Of a stretch of DNA of 64,000 nt, positions 25,699-34,546 are shown in pieces. The DNA is taken from assembly GCA_050700355.1 (NCBI GenBank), contig JBOHHE010000428.1:1-64000 (forward strand), given 5' to 3'. A program made the translations under genes and the position numbers. Under the pieces are notes generated by a model. That model worked only from the letters and a program-made list of their open reading frames with translations, did no database searches and was not told where the DNA came from. Each line of letters opens with the position of its first letter. Position 1 is the stretch's first letter. The stretch comes from GCA-003244245 sp050700355. GTDB lineage: Bacteria; Actinomycetota; Actinomycetes; Mycobacteriales; Pseudonocardiaceae.

Positions 25699-27546
25699 CT
25701 ACGCCGCGAGGGTATCCAGGATCTGCTGGCCGTATCTGGCGAGTTTGGCCTCACCGACGCCACTGACCGTGGCAAGTTCTTCCAGGGTCGAAGGGGACTC
25801 GGTGGCGATCTGACGCAGGGTCGCGTCATGGAAGACGACATAAGCGGGCACCCCCTGCTCCTTCGCGGTAGCGGCGCGCCAGGCGCGGAGACGCTCGAAC
25901 ACGGGCACGACCTCATTGGGCAGCTCGATAGGTGCGGCGCGAGGCGGCTTGGCGGCTTTTGCGTCGGCTTTCGGAGGCCGTGCGGCCCGTTCGGGTTCGC
26001 GGCGCAGGAAGACCTGGCGCTGCTTGCTCAGCACGTCGCCGCTGGCGTCGGTGAGCACCAACGTGCCGTAATCACCCTCGACGGCGAGCAGGCCCTGGGC
26101 CAGCAACTGGCGGACCACACCGCGCCACTCGGTCTCGCGCAGCTCCGTGCCGATGCCGAACACCTTCAGGGAATCATGACGGAACTGGGTGATCTTGGGC
26201 GTCTGCTTGCCGAGCAGGATGTCGATCACCTGACCGGCGCCGAACTTCTGGCGGCGTTCCCGGTCCAGCCGAAATACCGTGGAGAGCAGCTTCTGCGCGG
26301 GGATCGTGCCGTCCCACGACTCCGGCGGGAACAGGCAGGTGTCGCAGTTCCCGCATGCGGTGCCCGGTTGGCCGAAATAGGCGAGCAGTTGCACCCGGCG
26401 GCACTCGACCGTCTCGCACAACGCCAGCATGGCGTCGAGGTGGGCGGACAGGCGACGACGGTGGGCGAGATCGCCCTCCGAGGTGTCGATCATCTTACGT
26501 TGCTGCACGACGTCCTGGAGACCGTAGGCCAGCCAAGCGGTCGACGGCAGGCCGTCCCGTCCGGCCCGACCGGTCTCCTGGTAGTAGCCCTCGACGGACT
26601 TGGGCAGGTCAAGGTGGGCGACAAAGCGCACGTCGGGCTTGTCGATGCCCATACCGAACGCGATCGTGGCGACCATGATCACGCCGTCCTCGCGCAGGAA
26701 GCGCGCCTGGTTCGCGGCTCGGGTGCGCGCGTCGAGGCCGGCGTGGTACGGCAGCGCCTCGATCCCGCTGCCCACCAGGAAATCCGCGATCTTCTCGACC
26801 GAGGCCCGGGACAGGCAATAGACGATGCCCGCGTCACCCGCGTGCTCGGTGCGCAGCAGCTGCAACAACTGCCGTTTCGGTTCGTTCTTCGCCACGATCC
26901 GGTACTGGATGTTCGGGCGGTCGAAGCTGGCCACGAAGTGTCGGGCATCGGTCAGGTTCAGCCGGGAGGCGATCTCGGCATGGGTCGCCTTGGTGGCCGT
27001 CGCGGTCAGGGCGATCCGGGGCACGGCGGGCCAGCGCTCGTGCAGCGCGGACAGGGCAAGATAGTCGGGCCGGAAGTCATGCCCCCACTGGGACACGCAG
27101 TGCGCCTCGTCGATGGCGAACAACGAGATCGTGCCGCGCTCCAGCAGGTGCAGCGTCGACTCGACGCGCAGCCGTTCCGGAGCCAGATAGAGCAGGTCCA
27201 GCTCACCGGCAAGGAACTCGGACTCGACCTGGCGGCGCTCGTAGGACAGCTGGGTGGAGTTGAGGAAGCCGGCCCGGACACCGAGCGCTCGCAGCGCGTC
27301 GACCTGATCCTGCATCAGGGCGATGAGCGGCGAGACGACGATGCCGACGCCCTCGCGCACCAGCGCCGGAATCTGGTAGCACAGCGACTTGCCACCACCG
27401 GTCGGCATGAGCACCAGCGCGTCACCGCCGGCGGCCACGTGGGTGATGATCTCCTCCTGCACCCCCCGGAACGAGTCGTAACCGAAGACGCGGCGCAGTA
27501 CCTGTACTGCGGAGTCCACATCGAGACTGGTAATGGGCGAAGCCAT
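25699..27546 (-). CDS. recQ: ATP-dependent DNA helicase RecQ
   Basis: A 615-residue RecQ helicase of usual length. Superfamily 2 motifs are visible: MPTGGGKSLCYQIPAL (Walker A, about 47), the DEAH box in AIDEAHCVSQWGHDFRPDY, TATAT, GIVYCLSR and YYQETGRAGRDGLPS. A zinc-binding segment with C-x2-C pairs (ACGNCDTCLFPP) and the RQC winged helix follow, then a C-terminal HRDC domain (about 540-615). It unwinds DNA 3'-5' in recombination and fork repair. It is convergent with hsp20 and divergent from the DoxX gene. Confidence 0.97.
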   Translation of the reverse strand: MASPITSLDVDSAVQVLRRVFGYDSFRGVQEEIITHVAAGGDALVLMPTGGGKSLCYQIPALVREGVGIVVSPLIALMQDQVDALRALGVRAGFLNSTQLSYERRQVESEFLAGELDLLYLAPERLRVESTLHLLERGTISLFAIDEAHCVSQWGHDFRPDYLALSALHERWPAVPRIALTATATKATHAEIASRLNLTDARHFVASFDRPNIQYRIVAKNEPKRQLLQLLRTEHAGDAGIVYCLSRASVEKIADFLVGSGIEALPYHAGLDARTRAANQARFLREDGVIMVATIAFGMGIDKPDVRFVAHLDLPKSVEGYYQETGRAGRDGLPSTAWLAYGLQDVVQQRKMIDTSEGDLAHRRRLSAHLDAMLALCETVECRRVQLLAYFGQPGTACGNCDTCLFPPESWDGTIPAQKLLSTVFRLDRERRQKFGAGQVIDILLGKQTPKITQFRHDSLKVFGIGTELRETEWRGVVRQLLAQGLLAVEGDYGTLVLTDASGDVLSKQRQVFLRREPERAARPPKADAKAAKPPRAAPIELPNEVVPVFERLRAWRAATAKEQGVPAYVVFHDATLRQIATESPSTLEELATVSGVGEAKLARYGQQILDTLAA

Positions 27547-27668
27547 CGGGCGATCCTATGAGGCTCTGCGCCGGCGAATCCATGGGCCTTTTGAGCAAGC
27601 TCGATCAGCACCGGTCCAGGCGCAGAGAGTAGACGACGTGCTGGTCAGCGTGACGACTCTCATCTACC

Positions 27669-28253
27669 GTGAGCGGGATGAGCCCCTTGGATGACCGCAG
27701 CCAGGCCGTCCCGGTCACCGGTTCGGATGCCCCGCGTCATCAGCGTTCCCGTCCTGGGTGGAACTCCGGCACGGACCTCGGGCTGTTGGTGTTACGACTG
27801 GTCCTTGGTGGCACTTTCATTGCGCATGGTTGCCAGAAACTCTTCGGTCTGTTCGGTGGTCCGGGCATCAACGGTTTCGCTAGCGTACTGCGAAGCTTCG
27901 GCTACCAGCAGGCCGACGTTCTCTCGGTGGTCACCGGCGTCACCGAGCTGACTGGCGGCTCGCTGGTGGTACTGGGCCTGTTCACCCGGCTCGGAGCGGC
28001 CGGGCTACTCGGGATCATGGTCAATACCATCGCCTTGAAGTGGGGCAATGGGTTTTTCGCCGGTCCCGGCGGCGGGTTTGAACTCGATCTCGCGCTGGCG
28101 GCGATGGCGTCGGCGCTGATCCTGGGCGGTCCCGGCCGTATCGCACTGGTTAAGGGGCGCACATGGGCCCGCCGCCCGGTGACCACCGGGTGGATCTGCC
28201 TGCTCATCGGGATCGGCGCCGGTTTGGTGTTCTACTTCTTGCTGCGCAACTGA
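27669..28253 (+). CDS. DoxX family membrane protein
   Basis: A 194-residue DoxX-like protein with four to five helices. The family start LGLLVLRLVLGGTFIAHGCQKLFGLFGGPG is split here for reading: LVLRLVLGGTFIAHG then QKLFGLFGG. It continues with LTGGSLVVLGLFTRLGA, and the substrate-facing KWGNGFF and FELDLALAAMA. The cytoplasmic N-terminus is about 35 residues long. DoxX proteins are linked to thiol redox and quinone chemistry, but the role here is not fixed. GTG 27669 and ATG 27678 are both possible starts. Confidence 0.85.
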   Translation: MSGMSPLDDRSQAVPVTGSDAPRHQRSRPGWNSGTDLGLLVLRLVLGGTFIAHGCQKLFGLFGGPGINGFASVLRSFGYQQADVLSVVTGVTELTGGSLVVLGLFTRLGAAGLLGIMVNTIALKWGNGFFAGPGGGFELDLALAAMASALILGGPGRIALVKGRTWARRPVTTGWICLLIGIGAGLVFYFLLRN

Positions 28254-28453
28254 CGTGCCGCTCCTCCTTCAGCCCCCTGCTCGCCCGCATTTACGGCCAG
28301 GCCATGCGCGCACTGGCGCACGAATCGCCTGATCCCCCAGCGCCACAGCCATCCGGTGCCGGGCACCTTCGGCAGAAACGACGCGCGCCAGCGGATCCTG
28401 GTGCCACCCTCGGTAGCTTCGAGATCGACGTCTCCGCGGTAGGGCAGTTTCAA
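28232..28453 (-). pseudogene. Truncated SRPBCC (polyketide cyclase-like) gene, C-terminal part
   Basis: The 73 codons read YRGDVDLEATEGGTRIRW, FLPKVPGTGWLWRWGIRRF, closely matching the C-terminal half of the intact SRPBCC protein at 30700-31185. The N-terminal half is missing: similarity stops at about 28450, where a short inverted repeat and an IS30-type transposase remnant begin. This is a duplicated copy cut by the element. Confidence 0.75.
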
Positions 28454-28463
28454 GCGGTCAGTG

Positions 28464-28490
28464 CATCACATGAGATGATCTTATGTGATG
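28464..28490. repeat. Inverted repeat at IS30 remnant edge
   Basis: CATCACAT-N11-ATGTGATG lies just after the break in the SRPBCC copy and 14 bases before the transposase start. It may be part of the element's terminal inverted repeat or its promoter. Confidence 0.45.
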
Positions 28491-28503
28491 ACCGGAGGCT
28501 TGA

Positions 28504-28785
28504 GTGCGCGGTAAGGCCCTGACGGTCGAAGAACGGGACAGGATTCTTCGAGGCATTTGTGAGAACCTCTCGGATCGCTCGATCGCCACTCGGCTGGGAC
28601 GGAACCAGTCGGTTATCTCCCGAGAAATCACCCGGAATGGCGGGCGGACAACTATCTAGTTCATGCCGCGCAGGAACGGTACGAGACACTGAAAGCCCGA
28701 CCGAAGCTGCGCAAACTGGAGGAGAATCAGCGATTCCGCGACGCGGTCGCGGACATGCTGGGTGATGACTTTTCGCTGGCCACTT
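28504..28785 (+). pseudogene. IS30-family transposase fragment
   Basis: The first frame gives LTVEERDRILRGICENLS, SIATRLGRNQSVISREI, the IS30 helix-turn-helix. After a one-base shift near 28645 it continues as YLVHAAQERYETLKARPKLRK, ENQRFRDAVADMLGDDFS. The rest of the transposase, with the DDE domain, is missing. Frameshift plus truncation make it dead. Confidence 0.75.
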
Positions 28786-29010
28786 CGGTGACTGTCTACG
28801 GAAGCGGGAGCCGTCCAGTCCAGCGCGGTGTCGTCATGATGAGCTCCGGTCTGACGGCGGCCAGCAGGCCGAACTAACCGCTTCAAGCAGCTTCATACAC
28901 CGGACCGGCACACCGGCCACGGTCTCAACCCACCGATCGGAACCCACCCACCCAAGCCGGCTACGACATGCCTGGTCGGGCTGGGGCGAAGCTCCGTTAG
29001 GGTTCTCAAA

Positions 29011-30693
29011 GTGGTTTCCCATCCCTTGCCTACCGGCTCCGTTGTCCATCCCGCCGCTACCTCAGCCTCCGTGGCCGCAGCGGCCCGGCAGTGCGAAGCG
29101 CTGCGCCAAGCGCGCCGCCTGGCCACCTGGGTGGGCGAAGGCAAACGCGTGACGCCGAAACACGTGCTGCGGCCGATAGACGTGCCGGCAGCGGCGCAGG
29201 TCCTGGCCATTTCGGTGCCACCACGGATACACACGGCCGCGACCGTTCCCGCTCTGCACCGCCCGTGGAAGATCGCCCTAACCGTCGGCTTCCTCCGGAT
29301 CGTCAATGGTCAGGCCATGGCCGACCCAACGCTCGAACAGTGGCCCGACACCGACGACGACACCGTGCGCGAACTGTGGCTCGCCGGTCTAACCGCCGCA
29401 TTCGCCGCCGGCACCAGCAACGAAGACGAAGCCGTCGCGGCCGTGGTCTCCCGCATCACGTTGCAGGCGCTGGTCACGGACCCGGCGCCAGCCTTGACGG
29501 AGCTCTGGGCGCGCGCCCGCGAAGCGCTCATCGCCGAGGAGACCTATATCGCCGATCCGTTCTTCAGTGTTTACCGCCACCACGATGAGCTACTCGCGAC
29601 CGTGTCCGACGTGCTGATCGGATTCGGCGCCGCCACGCGACACGGCCAACGGCTGGACGCGACGCCGCTCGGGCGTTGGGCGTCGCAGGAGATGCACGCG
29701 CGGATGCCCAGGCCGATCAGCGCAGACCTGTCGGTCGAAGAACTGATCGTTCGGCTCGCCGAGCCGGGCAGGAACGACGCATGGGATGCAGCGCAGCCCT
29801 GGACGGCAGGTCGAGACTCGCTGGCAGCGGCCCGTGAGATCCTCGCGGCCGCGGCGGTGGCCACACCCGCGCAGCGCATCGCCGCCGTGGAGGTCGTCTA
29901 CATGCTCGATGATCCGGCCCAAGCTGCCTGGCACGAAGTCAGCACGGGGCCCACCCTCGCCGCGCACGCCCGGATGGCGCTCACCGACTGGGGCAAGTCG
30001 ACAGCAGGGAGCCCAGCGGAGATGGCCTGGCTCGCGGTCGACTACGCCATGGCCGCCCTCACCAAGTCCGGACCCGACGAGGCGTTGTCCTGCATCGACG
30101 AGCGGATCGCAGGCAAAGACCTCGAATCCCGGATACAGGCCATCGAGGTTGGTGGCCACCCGGACACCGCCGCCCTGGCTGCAGCGCTGACCGCGTTTGT
30201 AGCCTCGGGTGCCAAGCCGACCTCGTCGCAGGTCTATCAGCTCAGGATCTCGCTCAAACGAATGAGGAACCCGGTCTGGCGCCGAGTGCTGATGCCCGCC
30301 ACCGCCAGCCTCGGCGTGCTGCACCATGTGATCCAGATCGTCATGGATTGGGACGGTGACCATCTCCATGCGTTCTCCGTACGCAACGAGGACTACGGCG
30401 ACCCCTTCTACAGTCCCGATCTCGAGGACGAAGAGCGGCTGAGGCTCAGTGGCGCGTTCACCTCAGCCACCAAGACGATCAGCTACGTCTACGACTTCGG
30501 CGCCAGCTGGCACCACGACATCACCCGCGAGAAGGTGCTCGATCTCGACGTCGGCGCGACCTACCCGGTCTGCGTCACCGGCAGCGGTGACTTTCCCATC
30601 GAATACTCCGGCGAGGACGACGACCAGGAGTCCATCCCCTTCGACCAGGACAAGATCAACGACCGGCTGGCCCACCACTGGGACCCAAAGTGA
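29011..30693 (+). CDS. Plasmid pRiA4b ORF-3-like domain protein with large N-terminal region
   Basis: A 560-residue protein. The C-terminal 160 residues are a pRiA4b ORF-3-like domain: YQLRISLKRMRNPVWRRVLM, LHHVIQIVMDWDGDHLHAF, YVYDFGASWHHDITREKVL. The first 400 residues are helical and Ala-rich, with VTPKHVLRPIDVPAAAQVL and PALHRPWKIALTVGFLR, and a charged middle. The C-terminal domain is known from plasmid and transposon passengers and resembles small beta-rich binding domains; the function is unknown. It stands alone between an IS30 remnant and a convergent SRPBCC gene. Confidence 0.8.
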   Translation: MVSHPLPTGSVVHPAATSASVAAAARQCEALRQARRLATWVGEGKRVTPKHVLRPIDVPAAAQVLAISVPPRIHTAATVPALHRPWKIALTVGFLRIVNGQAMADPTLEQWPDTDDDTVRELWLAGLTAAFAAGTSNEDEAVAAVVSRITLQALVTDPAPALTELWARAREALIAEETYIADPFFSVYRHHDELLATVSDVLIGFGAATRHGQRLDATPLGRWASQEMHARMPRPISADLSVEELIVRLAEPGRNDAWDAAQPWTAGRDSLAAAREILAAAAVATPAQRIAAVEVVYMLDDPAQAAWHEVSTGPTLAAHARMALTDWGKSTAGSPAEMAWLAVDYAMAALTKSGPDEALSCIDERIAGKDLESRIQAIEVGGHPDTAALAAALTAFVASGAKPTSSQVYQLRISLKRMRNPVWRRVLMPATASLGVLHHVIQIVMDWDGDHLHAFSVRNEDYGDPFYSPDLEDEERLRLSGAFTSATKTISYVYDFGASWHHDITREKVLDLDVGATYPVCVTGSGDFPIEYSGEDDDQESIPFDQDKINDRLAHHWDPK

Positions 30694-30699
30694 CGCGCC

Positions 30700-31185
30700 T
30701 TACCGTGCACTCGGGTCGTCGGTCGAGAACGCCGTCGATCTTCCTTCGGTGCCTTGCTGGCTCGCATAGGCGGCCAAGCCGCGCGCGGACTGATCGATGA
30801 ATCGCCTGATCCCCCAGCGCCATATCCATCCGGTGCCGGGCACCTTCGGCAGGAGTGAGATGCGCCAGCGGATCCTGGTGCCACCCTCAGCCGGTTCGAG
30901 GTCGACGTCGCCGCGGTAGTCGCGTACCGGCAGTCCGGACAGATGCCGATAACTGAAGCGGCGATCGGGAATCAGCTCGGTGACCTGGTCTCGGCCGATC
31001 ACCCGACCCCTGCGGAGGACCCAGATCGCGCCGATCCCCTCGGACTCCTGCTCCCCCGCCCGCTCCAGCTGGAACGATTCGATCGGCGACCAGTCCGGCC
31101 AGCTCGCCCCGTCCCGCAGCAACCCGTACAGGGTCGCAGCGTCAGCAGCTGCGTGGACCTCGACGTCAACATGTTGTCTGCGCAC
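30700..31185 (-). CDS. SRPBCC family protein (polyketide cyclase/dehydrase-like)
   Basis: A 161-residue START-like ligand-binding protein: DVEVHAAADAATLYGLL, WPDWSPIESFQLE, RRFSYRHLSGLPVRDY and a C-terminal helix GIRRFIDQSARGLAAYA. AGGAGGTCATC precedes the GTG at 31185. It is divergent from a TetR repressor with a 28-base near-palindrome between, so it is the probable regulated target. A truncated duplicate lies at 28232-28453. Confidence 0.88.
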   Translation of the reverse strand: MRRQHVDVEVHAAADAATLYGLLRDGASWPDWSPIESFQLERAGEQESEGIGAIWVLRRGRVIGRDQVTELIPDRRFSYRHLSGLPVRDYRGDVDLEPAEGGTRIRWRISLLPKVPGTGWIWRWGIRRFIDQSARGLAAYASQQGTEGRSTAFSTDDPSAR

Positions 31186-31202
31186 GATGACCTCCTAAAG
31201 TT

Positions 31203-31230
31203 AACCATATGGTACATGTACCGTATGGTT
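31203..31230. promoter_or_regulatory. Putative TetR operator (28-base near-palindrome)
   Basis: AACCATA-T-GGTACA / TGTACC-G-TATGGTT: the two 14-base halves are reverse complements except for one position. It lies between the SRPBCC start (31185) and the TetR start (31269). The size and symmetry suit a TetR dimer or dimer pair, giving autoregulation and control of the SRPBCC gene. Confidence 0.75.
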
Positions 31231-31268
31231 CATGTCAGCCGCAATCCCGAGGAGAGTCAGGATTTGCC

Positions 31269-31841
31269 GTGGTCAGGAACGACGCGAAGCAACGGCTGAT
31301 TGCCGGCGCCATCGAGTACCTAGCCGCCCACGGCGTCGGCGACATCAGCCTGCGCGGGTTGGCCGCCGCGCTCGGTACCAGCCACCGGATGCTGATCTAC
31401 CACTTCGGCTCCAAAGACGGCCTGCTCATCGAGGTCGTACGCACCATGGAACAGCGCCAACGCGACCTGTTCGCCCAACTCCAACTCGACCCCGACGCCG
31501 CGCCGCACGAGATCGCCCGGCGCTTCTGGCAGCACCTAGCCGACCCCGCGCTGTGGCCTCACGAGCGGCTGTTCTTCGAGCTCTACGGCCGAGCGCTGCA
31601 GGGCGATCCCGGCGCGGCGCCGCTGCTGGAGGGCATCATCGACCACTGGCTGGAGCCGGTCGCCGAGTGGAGCCGCCGCCAGGGTATGTCCCCCGCCACC
31701 GCCCGCGCCAACGCCCGGCTCGGCCTCGCCGTCACCCGGGGCCTGCTCCTGGATCTGCTCGCCACCGGCGACCGCGACGGCGTCGAAGCCGCCATAGAGC
31801 ACTTCCTCACGATCTACCAGACGGCTGCGGAATACAGCTAG
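31269..31841 (+). CDS. TetR/AcrR family repressor
   Basis: About 190 residues. The N-terminal helix-turn-helix (about 8-55, AIEYLAAHGVGDISLRGLAA, GTSHRMLIYHFGSKDGLL) is typical of TetR. The ligand domain has HERLFFELYGRALQGDPGA and an ARLGLAVTRGLLLDLLATGD helix. GTG 31269 with CAGGA upstream is preferred; a longer frame begins inside the operator at 31209. It probably represses itself and the divergent SRPBCC gene. Confidence 0.9.
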   Translation: MVRNDAKQRLIAGAIEYLAAHGVGDISLRGLAAALGTSHRMLIYHFGSKDGLLIEVVRTMEQRQRDLFAQLQLDPDAAPHEIARRFWQHLADPALWPHERLFFELYGRALQGDPGAAPLLEGIIDHWLEPVAEWSRRQGMSPATARANARLGLAVTRGLLLDLLATGDRDGVEAAIEHFLTIYQTAAEYS

Positions 31842-31925
31842 CGCGTCCCGGCGCGGCCCAACCAGCGGAGGGGTGTCTTACAATCTGCTAGAATTCTGTA
31901 TTACATCAGCTAGGGGAAGCCTACA

Positions 31926-32168
31926 GTGTGGATCGAGCAGGTGGACCTCAACGGGAACACCGAACACGGGACACGCCACGGCGTCTCCGCCGAGGAGATC
32001 ATGCAGGTGTTCGCCAACCAGCCACGAATCAGTCGCAACCGGAACAACCGCTCCGCCGTCTACAGCGCCTTCGGTCGCAGCGACGGCGGTCGGCCGGTCC
32101 GCGTCAACTTCCGCTACAACTCCACCAACCGCGCTGCCCGGCCGATCAGCGCGTGGGAGGACCGATGA
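31926..32168 (+). CDS. BrnT-like toxin
   Basis: An 80-residue protein resembling BrnT-type ribonuclease toxins: the HGVSAEEIMQVFANQPRI segment matches the family (K)HGVSFEEAxxVF region, and RPVRVNFRYN with RPISAWED matches the C-terminal strands. TAGGGGAAG lies upstream of the GTG start, and a palindromic AGAATTCT sits in the promoter region (31890-31897). Its stop overlaps the ATG of the next gene, as in BrnTA operons where the toxin comes first. Confidence 0.6.
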   Translation: MWIEQVDLNGNTEHGTRHGVSAEEIMQVFANQPRISRNRNNRSAVYSAFGRSDGGRPVRVNFRYNSTNRAARPISAWEDR

Positions 32169-32587
32169 CTACCCAACCCAACTTCGACACCATGACCGAC
32201 GCAGAACTCGCCAACTACCACTACACCCACCGCGACAGCCCACTGGGGGACGAGGCCGACCTCGAAGACATCGAGGTCGAGATCGCGCACCCGCTGTCGG
32301 TGTCGATGTCGTTCCGGCTGCCCCCAGAAGAGGCCAGCGCCATCCGGCAGGCCGCCGCGCAGGTCGGGATAAGCAGGTCGGATTGGATCCGTGGGGTGTG
32401 TTCCGCCGCCGCAGAGGTGGGCACCCAAGTCAATGCGCCAGTGCCGAGCCAACGGGTCAACATGACCAAGGCTCGCCGCCTGGTCGCCGAACTGGACAAG
32501 GAACTGAATCGAGGTTCGAGCAATCAGAGCGGACCAGCCACAAAGAGCACCCGTGGTCGCTCAGGCACGAGTCAGACCGAAGAGTGA
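32165..32587 (+). CDS. BrnA-like/CopG-type antitoxin
   Basis: A 140-residue protein starting at the ATG that overlaps the toxin stop (ATGA). A central CopG-like segment (SMSFRLPPEEASAIRQAAAQ, GISRSDWIRGVC) probably binds DNA as a ribbon-helix-helix dimer. The C-terminus is disordered, Ser/Thr/Arg-rich. N-terminal acidic residues (DEADLEDIEVEIAHPL) may contact the toxin. A longer open frame upstream overlaps the toxin and is not used. Confidence 0.65.
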   Translation: MTTQPNFDTMTDAELANYHYTHRDSPLGDEADLEDIEVEIAHPLSVSMSFRLPPEEASAIRQAAAQVGISRSDWIRGVCSAAAEVGTQVNAPVPSQRVNMTKARRLVAELDKELNRGSSNQSGPATKSTRGRSGTSQTEE

Positions 32588-32738
32588 GTCAACCTCTCAA
32601 ACGCCGGATAGCGGAGGAGGGGATTTGCCACCTGGCTGGGCTGCATGACGGCTACACTCAGCCTGCTTTTCTGGTAACGGTGGGGTGCCGGGTCGAGTCC
32701 CGTCGCTTGGCATGGTGTGTCGAGACAACGGGCGGGTC

Positions 32739-33164
32739 ATGATGAGCAGCGGTAATGGCGAGGCGGGCGCTAGCAACGTGGTGAACCTGCTGCTGGTCCT
32801 GGAGCCGGATCCCGAGCTGGACCCGGAGGCAGGCGAGCGGCTGGCCCGCCAGCTGCGCGGCGAGCTTGCTGAGCTCGAGATCGAGTCGATTGGTCCGGCG
32901 GCGGGCGGGACCGCTCCGGATGGCGCGAAGGGCATCGACCCTGTGACGTTAGGGGCGGTCATCGTCGCGTTGAGCGCGTCGGACGCGTCGGGCGAGGTGT
33001 TCACCACGGTCATCGAGACCTTGCGCGACTGGCTCGGCCGCCACTCCCGAAGACACCGGATCTCGGTGACCATCGACGGTGACACCATTGAATTAGAGCG
33101 GGCCACCGCCGGGCAGCAACGAGAACTCGTCGATGCCTACGTCCGTCGTCATTCGGGGCGGTAG
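32739..33164 (+). CDS. EACC1 (effector-associated constant component 1)
   Basis: About 141 residues matching the EACC1 pattern: a short beta strand (VVNLLLVLEPD), LARQLRGELAELEIESI, a Gly/Ala-rich loop, then TLGAVIVALSASDAS, VIETLRDWLGRH and a closing HRISVTIDGDTIELERAT with REL/VDAYVRRH. EACC1 is the constant partner in actinobacterial conflict systems whose effectors include caspase-like peptidases. The next gene starts three bases after it ends, so the pair forms a unit. Two adjacent ATGs at 32739 and 32742 are equivalent. Confidence 0.85.
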   Translation: MMSSGNGEAGASNVVNLLLVLEPDPELDPEAGERLARQLRGELAELEIESIGPAAGGTAPDGAKGIDPVTLGAVIVALSASDASGEVFTTVIETLRDWLGRHSRRHRISVTIDGDTIELERATAGQQRELVDAYVRRHSGR

Positions 33165-33167
33165 CAC

Positions 33168-34546
33168 ATGGGACGACGACTGGCGCTGTTGATCGCCACT
33201 TACCAGTACCAGGACGCCGGGCTGCGCCAGCTGACCGCTCCGGCACACGACGCGGAGTCGTTCGCCGCGGTCCTGGGGGATCCGGACATCGCGGGGTTCG
33301 AGGTCACCACGTTGATCAACGAGCCGCATCACCGAGTCGGTGAGGCCATCGGCGACTTCTACCGGGACCGGCGCCGTGACGACCTCACTTTGCTTTACTT
33401 CAGCGGCCACGGCATGAAGGACGACGACGGCCGACTGTACCTCGCGATGGCCGATACCCGGCGCGACAGCCTGCTGTTCACCTCGCTGTCCGCCGATCAG
33501 ATCGACCACGCGATGTCCGGCTGCCCATCACGGCAGCAAGTGCTGATCCTCGACTGCTGCTACAGCGGCGCATTTCCGGTCGGCCGAATCGCGAAAGCCG
33601 ATACCGAGGTGCATGCACTCGAGCGTTTCCAAGGCCGAGGACGAACCGTGCTGACCGCCTCCGACGCCACCCAGTACTCCTTCGAGGGCAATCAGCTCCG
33701 TGGCGAGGCCGCTCAGTCGGTATTCACCCGCTACCTCGTCGCGGGCCTGCGCGACGGCAGCGCTGACCTCGACGGCGACGGCGACATCGCCCTTGATGAG
33801 CTGTACAGCTACGTCTACGACCGCGTCGTCGAGAGATGCCCCAGCAGCGACCGAAGAAACAGGACAACGTCGAAGGCCGCACCATCATCGCCCGCAACAT
33901 CAACTGGTCACTCCCAACATACCTGCGCAACGCGATCAACAGCCCGATCGCCACGGACCGGCTGGGTGCCCTGGACGGGCTGAACCACCTGTACCGAATC
34001 GGCAACGGCGTCGTGCGAGGCTGCGTACGCGACGAGATCCAGCGCCTCACCAACGACGACAGCAAAATGGTGTCCACCGCAGCAGCGGAGCGACTAAAAT
34101 CCATCCTTCCGCAACCGCCCGCACGGACGCCCAATGTATCGGAACCCGAGACGGAGAAAGCGCCCGAACCAGCAGCGCGGACAACTGCCCTTGCTGCCCG
34201 GCAAGCCGTCTCCTCCGCCCCGGTCGTGGTGCCGCTAAGACCACCCGATCCCACTTTCCCGACCGTCGAGCCGCCCCTACAGCCAGCCATTGAGTTGCAG
34301 CCAGCGCCCAGCGCCACCACCAGACCGGGGCTTTCGCAGAAAAGGTCCGGATCCGATCCCACGGTGAACCAGCAATGGATGAGCGCACCTCCCAGCTCGG
34401 AACCCGGTTTCGGTACGCCCGGCACCGGTGAGTTACCCGGATCGCTAGCGGGCTTCGACGCCCGGGTGTGCAGTTTCTTGATCGACACCTTGGGGCCGTT
34501 GATCGCTTTTTGCCTTGTCCTGATTGTCCATGGGAGGTTTTTCTAG
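33168..34546 (+). pseudogene. EACC1-associated caspase with helical and proline-rich tail, frameshifted
   Basis: The first 816 bases encode a caspase-like peptidase with His81 in LLYFSGHG and Cys131 in LILDCCYSG, then an EF-hand-like DLDGDGDIALDELYSYVYD. Near 33834 the frame breaks. The natural continuation is in the next frame (MPQQRPKKQDNVEG, TIIARNINWSLP, a HEAT-like RLGALDGLNHLY segment, a long Pro/Ala tail, then DARVCSFLIDTLGPLIAF, the first helix of an RDD domain) and stops with TAG at 34544. A single missing base in a GAG-GAG run would explain the break. In the present frame the caspase ends at 33983 with a nonsense tail. The peptidase domain itself is intact and may still be active. 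Confidence 0.8.

Noticed and set aside
25681..27561. A 626-codon plus-strand open frame opposite recQ
   Set aside because: RecQ on the other strand is complete with all helicase motifs; the antisense frame has no recognisable domain or ribosome site.
32670..32730. tRNA-like T-arm (GGGTCGAGTCCC) before the EACC1 gene
   Set aside because: The loop is a base short for a T-loop and no acceptor, D or anticodon arms can be drawn.
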